A DNA stretch of 64,000 bases from Poronia punctata (lineage: Eukaryota > Ascomycota > Sordariomycetes > Xylariales > Xylariaceae). The stretch's first letter is position 1. Each line of letters begins with the position of its first letter. The position numbers and the translations under genes were made by a program. The notes under the pieces are model-generated. The model searched no databases and was not told where the DNA came from. It saw nothing but the letters and a program-made list of their open reading frames with translations. The stretch lies in contig MU401611.1 of NCBI GenBank assembly GCA_022579005.1, forward strand, positions 1 to 64,000. The letters are read 5' to 3'. Shown here piece by piece: positions 43,653 to 55,300 of the stretch.

Positions 43653-46600
43653 TTAGAGAGTACGTTGATTAACGACTTCCTCATAAGCTTGAATCTGATC
43701 GCCGACTCGGATATCCTGGAACTCCCCGAAGCCCAGACCGCACTCTGTGCCTTTGCGCATTTCCATGACGTCTTTCTTGCCGTGTTTCATTGTTTCTAGC
43801 TTGCCTAAAGGGGGTTGGTTAGCTTGGGGTGAAATGGGAAAGAGGGAAGGAAGACCGTAGGAAAACTCACCTTCGAATACGGTTGATCCGCCCCGTATCA
43901 CGCGATACAGGGCATGTTTCGCCACGACGCCGTTGCGTACTCTGCAGCCGGCAATGTTCTTGTACACGCGGCCGCGTAAGTTGATGGGGAAGATTTGCAA
44001 GATCTCGGCTTCGCCCAGGACACGCGTGCTGACGTCGGGAGCGAGGTACGTGCTGAGGATGGACTTGACGTCGTCGACTAGATGGTAAATGACGGTGTGG
44101 TCCAAGATGCGGACGTGGTTCTGCTCAGCCAGGGCTTTGATCTGGTTGGGCGTCGTGGTGGAGAAGTTGACGATGACGGCCTTGGACATGGCGGCGTGTT
44201 CCACGTCGAACTCGCTGATGGGGCCCGTGGCAGAGCGCAAGACGCGCGGGCTTACCTCGTGGTTGCCGACTTCTTGGATGGCGGCGCATACGGCCTCGAC
44301 GGATCCGTGTACGTCGGCCTTGACGATGAAGTTGACGCGCTTGGTGCCGTTTTCTTCGTCGGGGAGAACCTCCTGCACGCCTGTGCCTCGGTCTGTCGGC
44401 TTCGATTCTCCTCCCTCGGCCTTTTCGCGCGCGCGCTTCTCCTGTATGGCTCGGCGCACTTCGGCAATCACTTCGTATTCGGCCGCGTCCTTTTCTCGGT
44501 CACGGAGGCCCTCGCGATAAGACACGGCCGTCTTGGCCCTGTCCTCGTCATCTGCTTGGAGCATCTGGTCTCCCGCAGCCGGGAGTTCCTTCCAGCCGAA
44601 AACTTCGACCGGGGTTCCAGGGGGCGCCTCTTCGATGTCTGCGCCAGCCTCGTTGCGCAATTGCCGGACCTTTGCCCAGGTAATTCCCGCAGCGATGAAA
44701 TCACCGGTTCGCAGCGTTCCGCGTTTGACTAAGACAGTAGCCACCTTGCCTGTGGGCTTCAGACTGCTCTCCAGAATCCAACCCTCGGCTGGGCCGTCCA
44801 CCTCGGCCCGGTGATCGAGGATCTCGGAGAGTGTGAGAATGCTCTCCTCCAAATCGTCCATGCCTTGGCCCGTCTTTCCACTGACGCATACCACCTGGAC
44901 GTCGCCACCGAAATCCTCAATCTCGACGCCGGCCTTGGCAAGATCATGTTTGACGGCATCGACCCGCGCTCCATCCTTGTCTATCTTGTTGATCGCCACG
45001 ATGATGGGCACCTTGGCAGCACGAGCGTGCTTGATCGCCTCGAGAGTCTGTGGTTTCACACTGTCATCTGCGGCGACGACCAAGACGACGATGTCGGTGA
45101 CGTTGGCTCCACGCTGTCGCATGGTCAAAAAGGCCGCGTGGCCGGGCGTGTCGAGGAAGGTGATGGGCTTTCCCGACGACAGTTTGACCGAGAAGGCGCC
45201 GATGTGCTGTGTAATTCCACCGTGCTCTTGAGCCGCAACGGAGGAGTGACGGAGGTAATCCAATATGGTGGTCTTGCCGTGGTCGACATGGCCCATGATC
45301 GTCACCACAGGCGGTCGTGGAGGGACGGCCGAGAGATCTTCTGGTGGCGGCCGGGGTTGCAGGTCTTGGCCCTCGCCCGTCAGGACCAGCGGTTCGAAGC
45401 CGTACTCTTGCGCCACTAGGGCTGCTGTCTCGCCCGCCATGAGGCTATCGATCGTCACATCCTCAAAGCCAAACTCGGCCAGTTGGACCAAGAAATCGTC
45501 AGGCCTGATTTTCAGAGCGTTGGCAAACGCCGTGATGCTAATCAGCTCTGGCAGTATGATACGACGAGGCTCGGCCCTCTCCGCCTCCCGCTGTGCCTTG
45601 CGCATCTCTTTCTCCCGTCGTTTCTCTTCCATTTGCTCCAGCTTTGATGCATCATACTCATCTTCCTCACCCCCGTAGGACCGCCTTCTCCGCTTTCCAA
45701 ATTTCTTATCTTTCGGTCCCCGGTCAATGTACGCTTTTCGCTCCGGTTGCCTATTCGTTACCTCGTCCTCTATCGGCGCGGGCCGCCCCTCGCCTGCAGG
45801 GCTATTAGACGACCGATCGGGGAGCCCCCAGTCGGAATGCGACGTATTTGAAGACATCTGATTGTGGCCAGTGTCCCTTACTTGCATCCGCATCTCCTTC
45901 TCTACACCATCGTAATCAGTGTCCCTGGACTGCGGTCGAATCTCGTTATCCCGCCTATTAAACCCGGTATTCCTCGGTGGTCGCTCCGTGTTCTGCCACT
46001 CTGGGTAGACTGTTCCAGGTTGGATCTTGTTGGGTGACCTTCGCGATAATTGACCCCATTCCAGCCCCTCTCTGGGCGCGTGCGTTACCTTCCTAATCGT
46101 CAGGAACTGGTTTTTGACACCCGCAGCTGCTTCTGATTTAGCCCCGCTGTTTGTTGTTGCGGTATTGGACGACGATTCCGTAGGCGGTCTCTTATCTACC
46201 GACGTAGTACCTAGCGAAACCGGGGCAGAGGGCGTCCCGTCGCCCCCGCGGCTGGATAGATCTAGTTTAGAAGGTTCTGGACGTGGAGAGGAAAGGTCGA
46301 GGCTTCTTGCCAAATAAGGCTGGCCTTTTGTCCTATTCTGGTCTGACACGGTGCGTGTTACTCGCTTGATGTTTACCTCAGGTAGCCACATCCGGCGTAT
46401 CGTATTATCGGGATCGGACCTGGTCCTAGAATTAGACCTAAAGGCGTTCGACAGGGGAAGATCGGGCAATATAGGCTTCCGGCTAATGGCATCCCCAATA
46501 TTGGCAGAAGAGTCCGCCTCCAAGAACCTTTCGATCGCCTGTTGGCGCTCTGGGTCCCACACGTACCTAGCCTTGACCCGAGGGTCGCGAACTATTTGCG

Positions 46601-47121
46601 GATCGGATTTGGGCTTTTCTTTTTCTATCCGTGCGAGAAGCTGCTCGCGAGCCTTGGCTTCATGCATATTGAGCAAGTCATTTCCGGGGTTCCTCCTAAA
46701 CTGAAACGTCGGTCTGCTAGGTCCTTTCGGAGGGTCGAGGCCAGCTTTGGGCGGGAGGATTACCGGCGGGCCCTTCGGTCTATTCGAATTATCATCGGAT
46801 TGTCGAAGCTTTGCGCTAGTGGACAGGCCTCGCGCCCGATCCGGTGCTATTATCGGCGAACTCGAAGGGTCGCCATTGCAGCCAGCGCCACGAAGGCTGC
46901 CAGGAACACCGGTAATCACGCGTGATCTCGAGGACAGATGTCTGGTTTGTAGTGCTAGAGGTCCTCGTAACGAGAGTCGGTACCGGCAAAGAGAGCAGAT
47001 TGAATTACCTCCCTACAGGTAGATGTTAGCACTAACTTGCGCCGCCATGGCCTCAGACTCATTCATGTCGCATCAAGCAATGGGAATTAAAGCGAACCTT
47101 GGCGGATATGCCTCTCAGCAT
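43653..47121 (-). CDS. Mitochondrial translation initiation factor IF-2
   Basis: This is a GTPase that places formyl-Met-tRNA on the mitochondrial ribosome (yeast IFM1 homologue). Three exons (47121-47098, 47012-43871, 43804-43653) sum to exactly 1,106 codons (1,105 aa). The tiny first exon gives MLRGISAK, followed after a 85-bp intron with a GCTAAC branch site by an Arg/Ser-rich, acid-poor stretch, a classic matrix-targeting presequence. Its donor is GTTCGC, so this 5' junction is the weakest. A long disordered basic region precedes the IF-2 core, which has G1 [10 protein letters not shown]3 DTPGH and G4 NKID, with the later beta-barrel and IF-2 C-terminal domains ending [11 protein letters not shown]. 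The final intron (43805-43870) is 66 bp, a multiple of three with no stop, so unspliced reading also stays open; the family sequence ([15 protein letters not shown]) requires its removal. Confidence 0.93.
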
Positions 47122-48187
47122 GCTGTATTGGTATTTCTGTTTATCTGACGAATCTGTGACATCTGCCGCTTTGATCCCAGGTTAGCATTACAGAAGTTTA
47201 GGCAAGGGCGGGAAAGACGTCTAGATGTTACAAGGTCGTTCGAAGTGTACTCGATACCGTCGCAAAAAAATATACCAGACCTGTCAATTGCTGCATTGAT
47301 GAAACTACATACATACGCATATTCGCTTTAAGCTCATAAGCCAGTTTTTGCACATAAATATATTCAATTGCAGGATATAGCTGTGCACATTATGTACTTA
47401 ATGGATAGTTATCAAATCCCGTAGTTTACCTGACGACTACCACGGCTGTCCTTTTTTTTTATCTCCAACATTCCAGCAATGTCCCGGTTCACGAGATCGA
47501 AATGTTTGTTTAGATGAGTAGGTAGGATTGGAACCGCACATATATGAGAATTGTACCAAATCATAAGCCCCGATGTTATGCCATGTTGCGCAGAAGATAT
47601 TTACATGATGTTGTACATTAACATGAGGAACAAATGGACCGGTAATATCCTATGTCAAGAAGTAACCGAGTTTGAGGAATATGCCGAGCAAGACTTAAGC
47701 CTCTGAGATCGACGCTCACATAGTCGACCTGAGGCCTTCAAGCAGTGATAGAAGTTCATGAGAAAAGGGGACGTGGCGTCCCCGTCTGCTTTTATCACGC
47801 GGATATATGCCCTTCAGGTGATGTCCACGTGCTGGAGAAAGCGGACTAAATCTACGACAATACTCCAGCTGTAGCAACAATTGATGGGATAGTCTCGAAA
47901 ACTCTTGTGCTCGAAGGGGCGAGCATCTGGATGCCTTACAGGTAAATATATATATTGGTGTACGCCATCTTGTCCGACGCTTCAATTATGTTTCGTCCCT
48001 CTATGTCCACGCAGGGACTATTATTTGTCCCATCATTTGTCTGCCCAATGCAATACGTGCACAATAACAGTCGCTATGCCCTCCCATTAATGCCCTTAAC
48101 GTCCTAGCTTCTCCATTTCCTCTCCCATGAATGCCTTTAATGTCCGAACCTGTCCCTTCGTATCCATACGTGGTAAAGGCGCTTCTT
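47122..48187. other. Intergenic, no gene seen
   Basis: The 1.07 kb between the IF-2 start and the 3' end of the next minus-strand gene is A/T-leaning, with no supportable frame. It contains the IF-2 promoter and the 3' UTR of the 48188 gene. Confidence 0.4.
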
Positions 48188-49231
48188 TCAGTCGACGACA
48201 AGTGACGAGTCTGTGCCCACGCTCTCTTTCCAGAACTGATCAAAATCGATGCCGTCTTTCTGAAACAGGTCTCGAACCTCCTTAGCAGCTTTCTTCTGTC
48301 TCTCGGGCCCAAACCCGCCGGGTTGCGAGGATTCGAATTGTACAATCTCAACCCACCGGTAGAATAAATCCTCCTTTCCGATACCGACGAGCGCATCTCT
48401 GAAAGTTAATATTTGTCTGCGAGGGCCGTCTTCTTCAGCAGCCGACTCGCCTTTCAGGTCCACACAGAGCCAGCCCCATTCATCTTGATAGACTAGGACG
48501 ACGAGCGTGAAGGCCTCGATGGCAGCGAGTTTCTTGTCCACCATTGTGGTCGCGTCCACCATAGCGGCCCAGTCGAGTTCCCAGTCGGCGTCCATGAGAG
48601 CGTAACCAGTCCTCTCGCTGATCATCATCGGTGAAGTGGCCGCATGGATGCGTGCCATGAAATAACTGCGCTCGACATTTGTACCGTCGTCTCCGTCATT
48701 GACTAGGTCGCCCATCTTTTCGCTCCAATTATGGCTACGGCGAACAATGACCTCCCGGGGACGAAAACCGACTGCCCGACGCCAGGCCACAGGGTTTCCA
48801 TCCTCGGCGAAACAGAACTTGACGGGCCAAGGCCATAAGAAAAGGAAGAGAAGAAAATCGAGCATAAAGGTAAGGGCGCGGCGACCAACTTCGGGGGCGA
48901 TCTCATCCCACGACATCTCATCGACAAACATGGTGGTATCGTTGGGGTACCCGAGCGCCGAGGCCACCAGACTGAGATAGTAGGGGCCTATGTAGTACAT
49001 CCGCAGAACGAAAAGGGCTGCAATGGCCAGATTCGTGATTACGGGCACCATGAATGCCTTGCGTTTGAAGGCGACGGGCTTGTTGTCTATATGCATGATG
49101 TATACACGCTTTTGGTCCAAGGTGTCAATAAGCGGCTGCAGAACCTCGGGCGGCCGCTTGAAAGGGGTGGGTAAGCCTCCATCTCTGCGTTTGCCAGACG
49201 TTGACTTATGTGCTTTCCTTTGCCGCGCCAT
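48188..49231 (-). CDS. Fungal two-pass membrane protein, function unknown
   Basis: A single exon of 348 codons (347 aa) starts at MARQRKAHKS (49231); the frame continues upstream only to a GTG. The N-terminal 50 residues are basic. Two hydrophobic segments follow: about residues 60-84 (VITNLAIAALFVLRMYYIG) and 118-138 (FMLDFLLFLFLWPWPVKF). A soluble C-terminal part contains NWSEKM, MDADWELDWAAMVDAT and WGWLCVDLKGE. I recognise the general pattern of a conserved fungal integral membrane protein but cannot name a function. No signal peptide or enzyme motif is visible. It is divergently transcribed from the EI24-like gene at 49796. Confidence 0.8.
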   Translation of the reverse strand: MARQRKAHKSTSGKRRDGGLPTPFKRPPEVLQPLIDTLDQKRVYIMHIDNKPVAFKRKAFMVPVITNLAIAALFVLRMYYIGPYYLSLVASALGYPNDTTMFVDEMSWDEIAPEVGRRALTFMLDFLLFLFLWPWPVKFCFAEDGNPVAWRRAVGFRPREVIVRRSHNWSEKMGDLVNDGDDGTNVERSYFMARIHAATSPMMISERTGYALMDADWELDWAAMVDATTMVDKKLAAIEAFTLVVLVYQDEWGWLCVDLKGESAAEEDGPRRQILTFRDALVGIGKEDLFYRWVEIVQFESSQPGGFGPERQKKAAKEVRDLFQKDGIDFDQFWKESVGTDSSLVVD

Positions 49232-49795
49232 GATGAAGTCGTTTCCGATAAGGCGTCGTGGGCGTCTAGACTTTCGATCTTCGGACCACCACACCGATGT
49301 CCCCGTCCCGTTCTAAATTCTCAACACGATAGCATGCCGCCGAATGCTTAACTGGGGGAAAAATAGAGGTAATCTTAGTGACTATGTCGTATATCTAAGC
49401 TCACTTCTGTCTTGCAGATTGGCTATCTGCAACAGAATGACAAGATACCTAATTAAAAGTGAGATGGATGACCTTGTTTGAGTTATGTATGTACTTGGGT
49501 ACTTCCTCGTATGCACGTCCACTATCGAAAAGTCGAACACAAGGTGGTCAGCTGACGTTGTAGCCTATCCCAGCTGTCAACGGCTGCTCCCATCTCTCTG
49601 CCGGAGAGTTGTACCCGCAATGGAACCAAGGAAGACAACCTACTGAGCTCCTGAAAGCTGTTTGGATGCTCCAATGACGACATCGTCTACAGTGCCCGCG
49701 TGTCCTGTCTACTCGTACATGGGTACTTGTAAGGTGTATTGTCAATCCGAAATCTAATAATTTGCACGAGCAACTGTACTCGTATCGACTATGAT
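49232..49795. other. Divergent promoter region
   Basis: This 564-bp intergenic stretch lies between two divergent membrane-protein genes. No gene and no clear TATA box are seen. Confidence 0.4.
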
Positions 49796-50759
49796 ATGGC
49801 TTCAGAAAGTCAGCTCCCTCCACCTCTGCGCTCTTTCGAGCGCCCTTATAACTATGTTTCTCGGGCTTTGATTGCTGGGTCGTACCCTCTTCGAGGAATA
49901 TACTATTTCCTACGTCGTCCCGCATTCTACCCTCTCTTCCTCAGCCGCCTGCTCCCTCTCACCATAATTTCGACCCTCGTTTACACGATACTGTTCCTTT
50001 TTACCTTTCTCCCTCAGTATGCGTTCCTGGCCATTTTCCATGGCCGCGGCGCATGGTTCAATGCCCTGGTTCTGGTCCTGGGCGAAGGGCTGGTCATAAT
50101 CCAGGCCCTCTTCGAAGGCTTTTTCGTCGACGAGTGTCGCGTAGACGTGTTCGATGTAAGACTCTTCTCCAATGCGTTGTTCCGCACAAATCTACCGCTG
50201 GCGAGACAATTTCGGCGGGCCCGCATTGCCTACTAACCATGTTCAGGCCACCCTTATTAATGAAGGTCTCGAAACCCTCGTCGCTCCGCATCGACTCTTG
50301 TTTCCCGATGCGCCCAACCCAGTGAAGAAGCTTGGCAAACCGACAAGCGCCGCAGTCTACCAGCCCTGGAGCCTCATCCAGATTGTCGAGCTCTTCATCT
50401 GTCTGCCGCTGAACCTGATTCCATACGTAGGTACGCCTGCGTTTCTCATCATCACAGGTGCGAGGCTAGGGACTTTCGCACACTACAGATGGTTCGAACT
50501 TCGTGGTCTGAACAAGAAAGAAAGGAAGGTAGCAGTGCGGAACAGAAATTGGGATTATACCTGGTTTGGAACAGTGGCTATGATTCTTCAGCTCGTGCCA
50601 GTACTATCCTTCTTCTTCCTCGTAACCTCAACAGCAGGCTCGGCGATGTGGGCGGCCAGGCTCGAGCACGAAATGCATGCGCCACCCGAGATCCAGGGCC
50701 ACGCATCGGAAGATGATCCCGATGCGCCTCCTCCACCTTACGTTGACAACCCTGTATAA
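49796..50759 (+). CDS. EI24/RRT8-like multi-pass membrane protein
   Basis: This protein of the EI24 (CysZ-like) family corresponds to the fungal RRT8/LDS group, reported at lipid droplets and the spore wall in yeast. Two exons (49796-50155, 50247-50759) are joined in phase 0 to give 291 codons (290 aa). The intron has a perfect TACTAAC branch site near 50231. Hydrophobic segments lie at about residues 45-70 (FLSRLLPLTIISTLVYTILF), 85-107 (NALVLVLGEGLVIIQALFEG), 160-195 (VELFICLPLNLIPYVG with FLIITGARLG) and 225-250 (MILQLVPVLSFFFLVTST). The conserved LPLNLIPYVGTPAFL core is the family hallmark. The tail is acidic and ends with a PPPPY motif, a possible binding site for a WW-domain ubiquitin ligase such as Rsp5 (inference). 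Confidence 0.85.
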
Positions 50760-52370
50760 CTTCGCATGCGTTCTACTTTTTAGAATGTGTCTACGTAACT
50801 ACAGCACACATTATCCTAAACTAAGTATCTACCTATATTATATGATATGAGGGACTATATTCCATGTTGTCAGTATCCCATGTTACAGACTTCAGCACGA
50901 AAACCTATCCCAACCTTTGTATAACCATGGGAAGTCTTGCCGGCAAATCCTACTGCGTCCTTGCCATCGTAACTATCCACTTGTAGGTAAGCCGACAACA
51001 AGTCGTTTGCTCCCAGTCCTACCAGTACCTACTCTCTTACCTACCCGTACCCAAGCAGTCTGGTCTAAGTTATGTTGCTAGAAGGCACAGATCTCAGGTT
51101 CGCGTCTTTAAACGTACCCCAGTACCTGTGGACCTAGGTACTTGCCCGGCCAGGCCTCACGCACATGCAGCCATGTGATTTTTGCCACAGAAGAGCAAAA
51201 ATATCAAGGTAGCTGCATACCTACGATATATAGAGAGGGAAGGTAACACCGAGAGAGTCATGTTTCTGATTTAGATAGAGGCAGGTAGGTACCTGCCCTG
51301 GCACCAAAGTATGAGATGTCAGATGTCTAATTTGCCTCACTACAATATAAAGAAACCTGCATACGACGGAATAGGTATCACGGCTTCCAGCTTTGCGCTT
51401 CCATACAGGCCTAGGAAGGAGTCCAAGAACACTTTGGCACTTGACGAAATTTCAAGTTGTAGGCATCGCACCTGCATTGGCGTTTAGAGTTCACTGCTAT
51501 TGCTTGTTACTGTAAGGTAGGCTAGGCTAGGTAAGTAAGTAAGGTAGGTATGACTTGGGAGGCGCAAAGTCTTGCACCTTCGCAACATACAGTATGCAAC
51601 AGGTATTTCAACTTAACCTACATGTACATATCATCGTATGGATGTTAGGCAGGCTTGGAACCTTCTCACCAAGTCACCTGCATTCATGTCCACACTAACT
51701 TAAGTATGTGACATTCAAGTCCGAATGTCTTGGCCCATGGACTTAGATGTTGGCACAATAGCCCTTGTCAAGGTTGAACTCTATAGGACGGCAAAGTCAA
51801 ATATCAAACGACCAAGGAGCAGGTAGTGACCGTCCCCTTCCCGTAATACTACATGGATGGGTTACTTCATTGGTATTGCATGTAGGTGACGTGGGCATAA
51901 ATCGGGCACTATATAAGGTAGGGTATATGGGGCAAGCATCGCGTTTGTGCTTTCCTACCCTCTTAAGATGCGCAGATGTGTGCCCTTTCTCTTTCCGCGT
52001 TAATTGATGACACCCTAGTGTTCCAACAGCCTTTGGAAGGCACGATGGCTATACTCTCTACAAGAGGTAACATCGATTCAACTCGAGAATTTGTCCCTGA
52101 ACCTTTCTTCCACACATCTCCCTATTGATTTCTCTCTTCTTTACTCTTCCACTCTGCCCTCTTATTCCTCTCTTCATACCTCCGTCTTCTTCCTTTCCGT
52201 GCGGGATTGGGCCCTTCCTTCATAGGTCACTGACAATCATCCGTTAGTTATTCCCATATCAACATCCCTCGAACGATCATTGTTCAAGCCTTAGCCGCGG
52301 TGTAGTCTTAAGACTTTCATCCAACACTCACCCGTTCAAAAATTGGGACTTGGTCGCCTAGTACGGAGGC
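50760..52370. promoter_or_regulatory. Long upstream region of the repeat-protein gene
   Basis: These 1.6 kb hold no supportable gene. They are unusually dense in TAGGTA/TACCTA words, for example around 51010-51060, 51130, 51280-51300 and 51515-51550. A TATATAA word at 51910-51916 and a strongly pyrimidine-rich tract (about 52090-52205) precede the ATG at 52371. CT-rich stretches of this kind mark the transcription starts of well-expressed fungal genes. Confidence 0.45.
51910..51916 (+). promoter_or_regulatory. Candidate TATA box (TATATAA)
   Basis: This is a canonical TATA word, 455 bases before the start codon of the secreted repeat protein and about 180 bases before a CT-rich tract. It would imply a long 5' UTR. 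No transcript evidence is available in the sequence. Confidence 0.3.
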
Positions 52371-55300
52371 ATGCGTTTAGAGGTACCATTATGCCTTCTC
52401 GGCGGCTTTTGCCTCGCTGGATTGTCTTCAGCTCAGCAATATGACAACCCGTAAGCAAAAACACATTCTCCTTGCCAAACTGGTTCCAGGCATCACAATG
52501 AAGCCAAACTGACTTCCCACCTACCACTCAGGCCAGGCACCCCAATAGGACCCAATCCCACCAGCGGGCCTGGCGCCAGGTCTTTATCTGGAGCTGAGAC
52601 TGTTACAGGGACGGTAATTGTCGTCAGCAGAGATCTCGACCAGACCTCTGGATCTGGAACGTGCCCGGTTCCTCAGCCTACTACAGTCTTCGTCACCGTC
52701 ACTCCTGCTGTGCTACCCACTGTTATCTCAACAGTTGTGTCAACCCTCACAGTCTCTGTACCGGCTGGTACCACTACTTCAGGTAGTCCCCATCAAGGCC
52801 AATCGTCCACAAGCCCCTTTAGTACATCGTTTCCCTGGTCACCCGCTGGTTTATCGTCCACTAGCCCTACCTCGTGGTCTACGGATTTCCTCACCCTTAC
52901 TCTGCCTCCTACACCAGGAGAGGTCACACCCAGTGTTGTGACATTCACCATGGTTTCCCCAGAAGACCAAAGTCCTTCCAACACGGGTATAGGTGGCCAA
53001 CCAGCGACGCTCACTGTGACTATCCCCGAGGGAGGTAGCCCAGATAACAGTGACGCGGGAAATGCCCCAGTTCAGACCGGTCCATCACATTCCCTCTCAA
53101 CTGTAACGGTAACAAGCCCCAGTAACGTCGGAAACTCCAACCTCGGTACCAGCCCGACACCTATTCCCCCTTTCATTGTCACCGAGACTGTTCCAGCCAA
53201 TCAGCCCGGTAGCGGAAACTCTGGCAGTTACCCATCTTCCACCTCTCCATACACTGTCACGGCCACTGTTGCCAGTAACCCTGTTGGTACAGGTAGCTTC
53301 TCTGTGTCCCCTGTTCCGCCAGGGCCCTTTTCTGGGCCATTTGGTGTCTCTCCCTGGCCAACCCAGAGCGAAACGCCTATGAGTCCATTTGGCGGTATGA
53401 GCCCTCTCCCAACCATCACCATCACTTATTCTGGAACGCCAAGTAGCGCCTATGGTAATGGAGGGGACACTTCACCGCAAACAGGTACTGTGTCTAATGA
53501 GTTGTCTGCGGGCCCAAATGGTGTCACCGGCACGGGTCAACTCTTGACACTCACCGTCACAGCGCCAAATGGATCGCCAAGCACTCCTGACAGCGGTGCC
53601 GGAGCTGAGCCTCTGACTTTAACGATTACAGCCCCGGGTGTAAACCCAACGGCTCCAAACGGTGCCGAAGGAAGTGGATTTCTGACCTTTACAGTAACAG
53701 CTCCGAATGGCGGCCCAGGTCGAGGCCAGTCTTTGACTTTTACTGTTACCGCTCCGTACGAGTCGACCTCAGGTTCCAGTGGTACAGAGAAAACGTCAAC
53801 GCTTACCGCTACGGCGCCTAACGGGGCTCCGATTAGTCCCGTTGTTATTGGAAGTACGAGCATCTATGAGCCTCAGACCCTCACAGTTACCGAGCCAAAT
53901 GGATCCCCTACTCCTCTCAATAGTGGAATTGGGACCTTCACCATGACTGTCACAGCTCCTAACGGGTCTCCGAATAACCCAAGTGGTGGAAGTGAGCCTC
54001 TGACATTCACTGTCACTGCACCCAACATCGCAGGCGAGACTATGACTCTAACCGTGACAGCCCCGAATGATTCTCCAACTGGTTCCAGTGGCGAAGGGGA
54101 ACTTTTGACTTTCACTGTGACGGCACCAGGGCAATCACCTGCCACTTATGGTCCTGCGCCTCTTCCGAGCTCTTCGGGACCTGGTAGTACCCTACCCCTT
54201 CCCACTGTCACCATTACCTCGTCCGTGGTATATCCTACTGATACCGGAGTTCAGCCGGGGGAGAGCCAACAAGCTCCCACTATTACTCTCACAATTCCTG
54301 TTACGGAGGGCGAAGAAGGCCCTGGTAGTACCCAACCCCTTCAGACAATGACTGTCACCATTGGATCTCCAAGTGGTACAGCGGGAGCCCAAGGTGTCTT
54401 GCCCCTCCAGACCCTTACGCTGACGATACCTGCATCTCCAAGCACGTCGGGAGGGCAGAATGAACCTCAAACTATCACTATAACAGCACCCATAGGATCT
54501 CCAAGCGCTTCTGTCAGCTTGCCGCTCCAGACACTTACGCTCACGGTTCCTCCATCGGAAGGTCAGAGCGAACCTCAAACCATTACTATCACAGCGCCAG
54601 CAGAATCCCAGAGCAATGCCGCGAGCCTGCCACTCCAAACATTAACACTCACGATACCTGCATCCCCAAGTGCATCAGAAGGGACGAACGAACCTCAGAC
54701 TATTACTATAACAGCCCCGGGGGAGTCACCGAGCAATGCAGCAAGCTCCGGCAATCAAGGTACAACATCTTGTACTGATGAATCGAGCTCACTAACTGCA
54801 GGGCCTATGTTACCCTCACAAGGCCAGTCAGGCTCTCTCTCGCCGGCTCCGTCGTCTAGTAACACAGATACAACAGCCTGTGAGGACGAAGGTGAATCGG
54901 GTCCAGAGACCACAGCTCCGTCTTCCCCCACGCAGTTCTCCACCAATCCTAGCCCGGGCGGGCCCATAACGAGCACACCCTCCTCCGGAAGTGACTCTCC
55001 CACCTCGGCTATGACCTCTGGGACTGACACGGGAGGTCCGTCATTTCCTATCATTACCTTGACTCTGTCCGAATTTCCCTTGGGACCAAGCCACAGCGCA
55101 AATGGAGACTCTCCTACGGACACCAATACCAACAATGGTTACGGAGCGCCATTGCAATCTACTACTGGTCTTTCACGCGGGCCCTTTTCATCAGTTCCCA
55201 GCAGCGGTTGGAACTTTTCCACGTCTGCCACCACAGGCCCACAGGATACATCTACGTCGTCCATCGATTCCAACTCGGAGGAGACCACTTGTACCGAGTC

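Noticed and set aside
43805..43870. Reading through this stretch as part of IF-2 exon sequence
   Set aside because: It is a multiple of three without a stop, but has GTGAGT donor, CTAAC branch and TTTAG acceptor. The family continues FEG to [12 protein letters not shown] only when it is removed, and the total codon count also requires this.
46542..46925. Plus-strand ORFs inside the IF-2 locus (also 44082-44732 and 44811-45419)
   Set aside because: They are antisense shadows of the IF-2 coding frame, with compositions explained by its codon bias.
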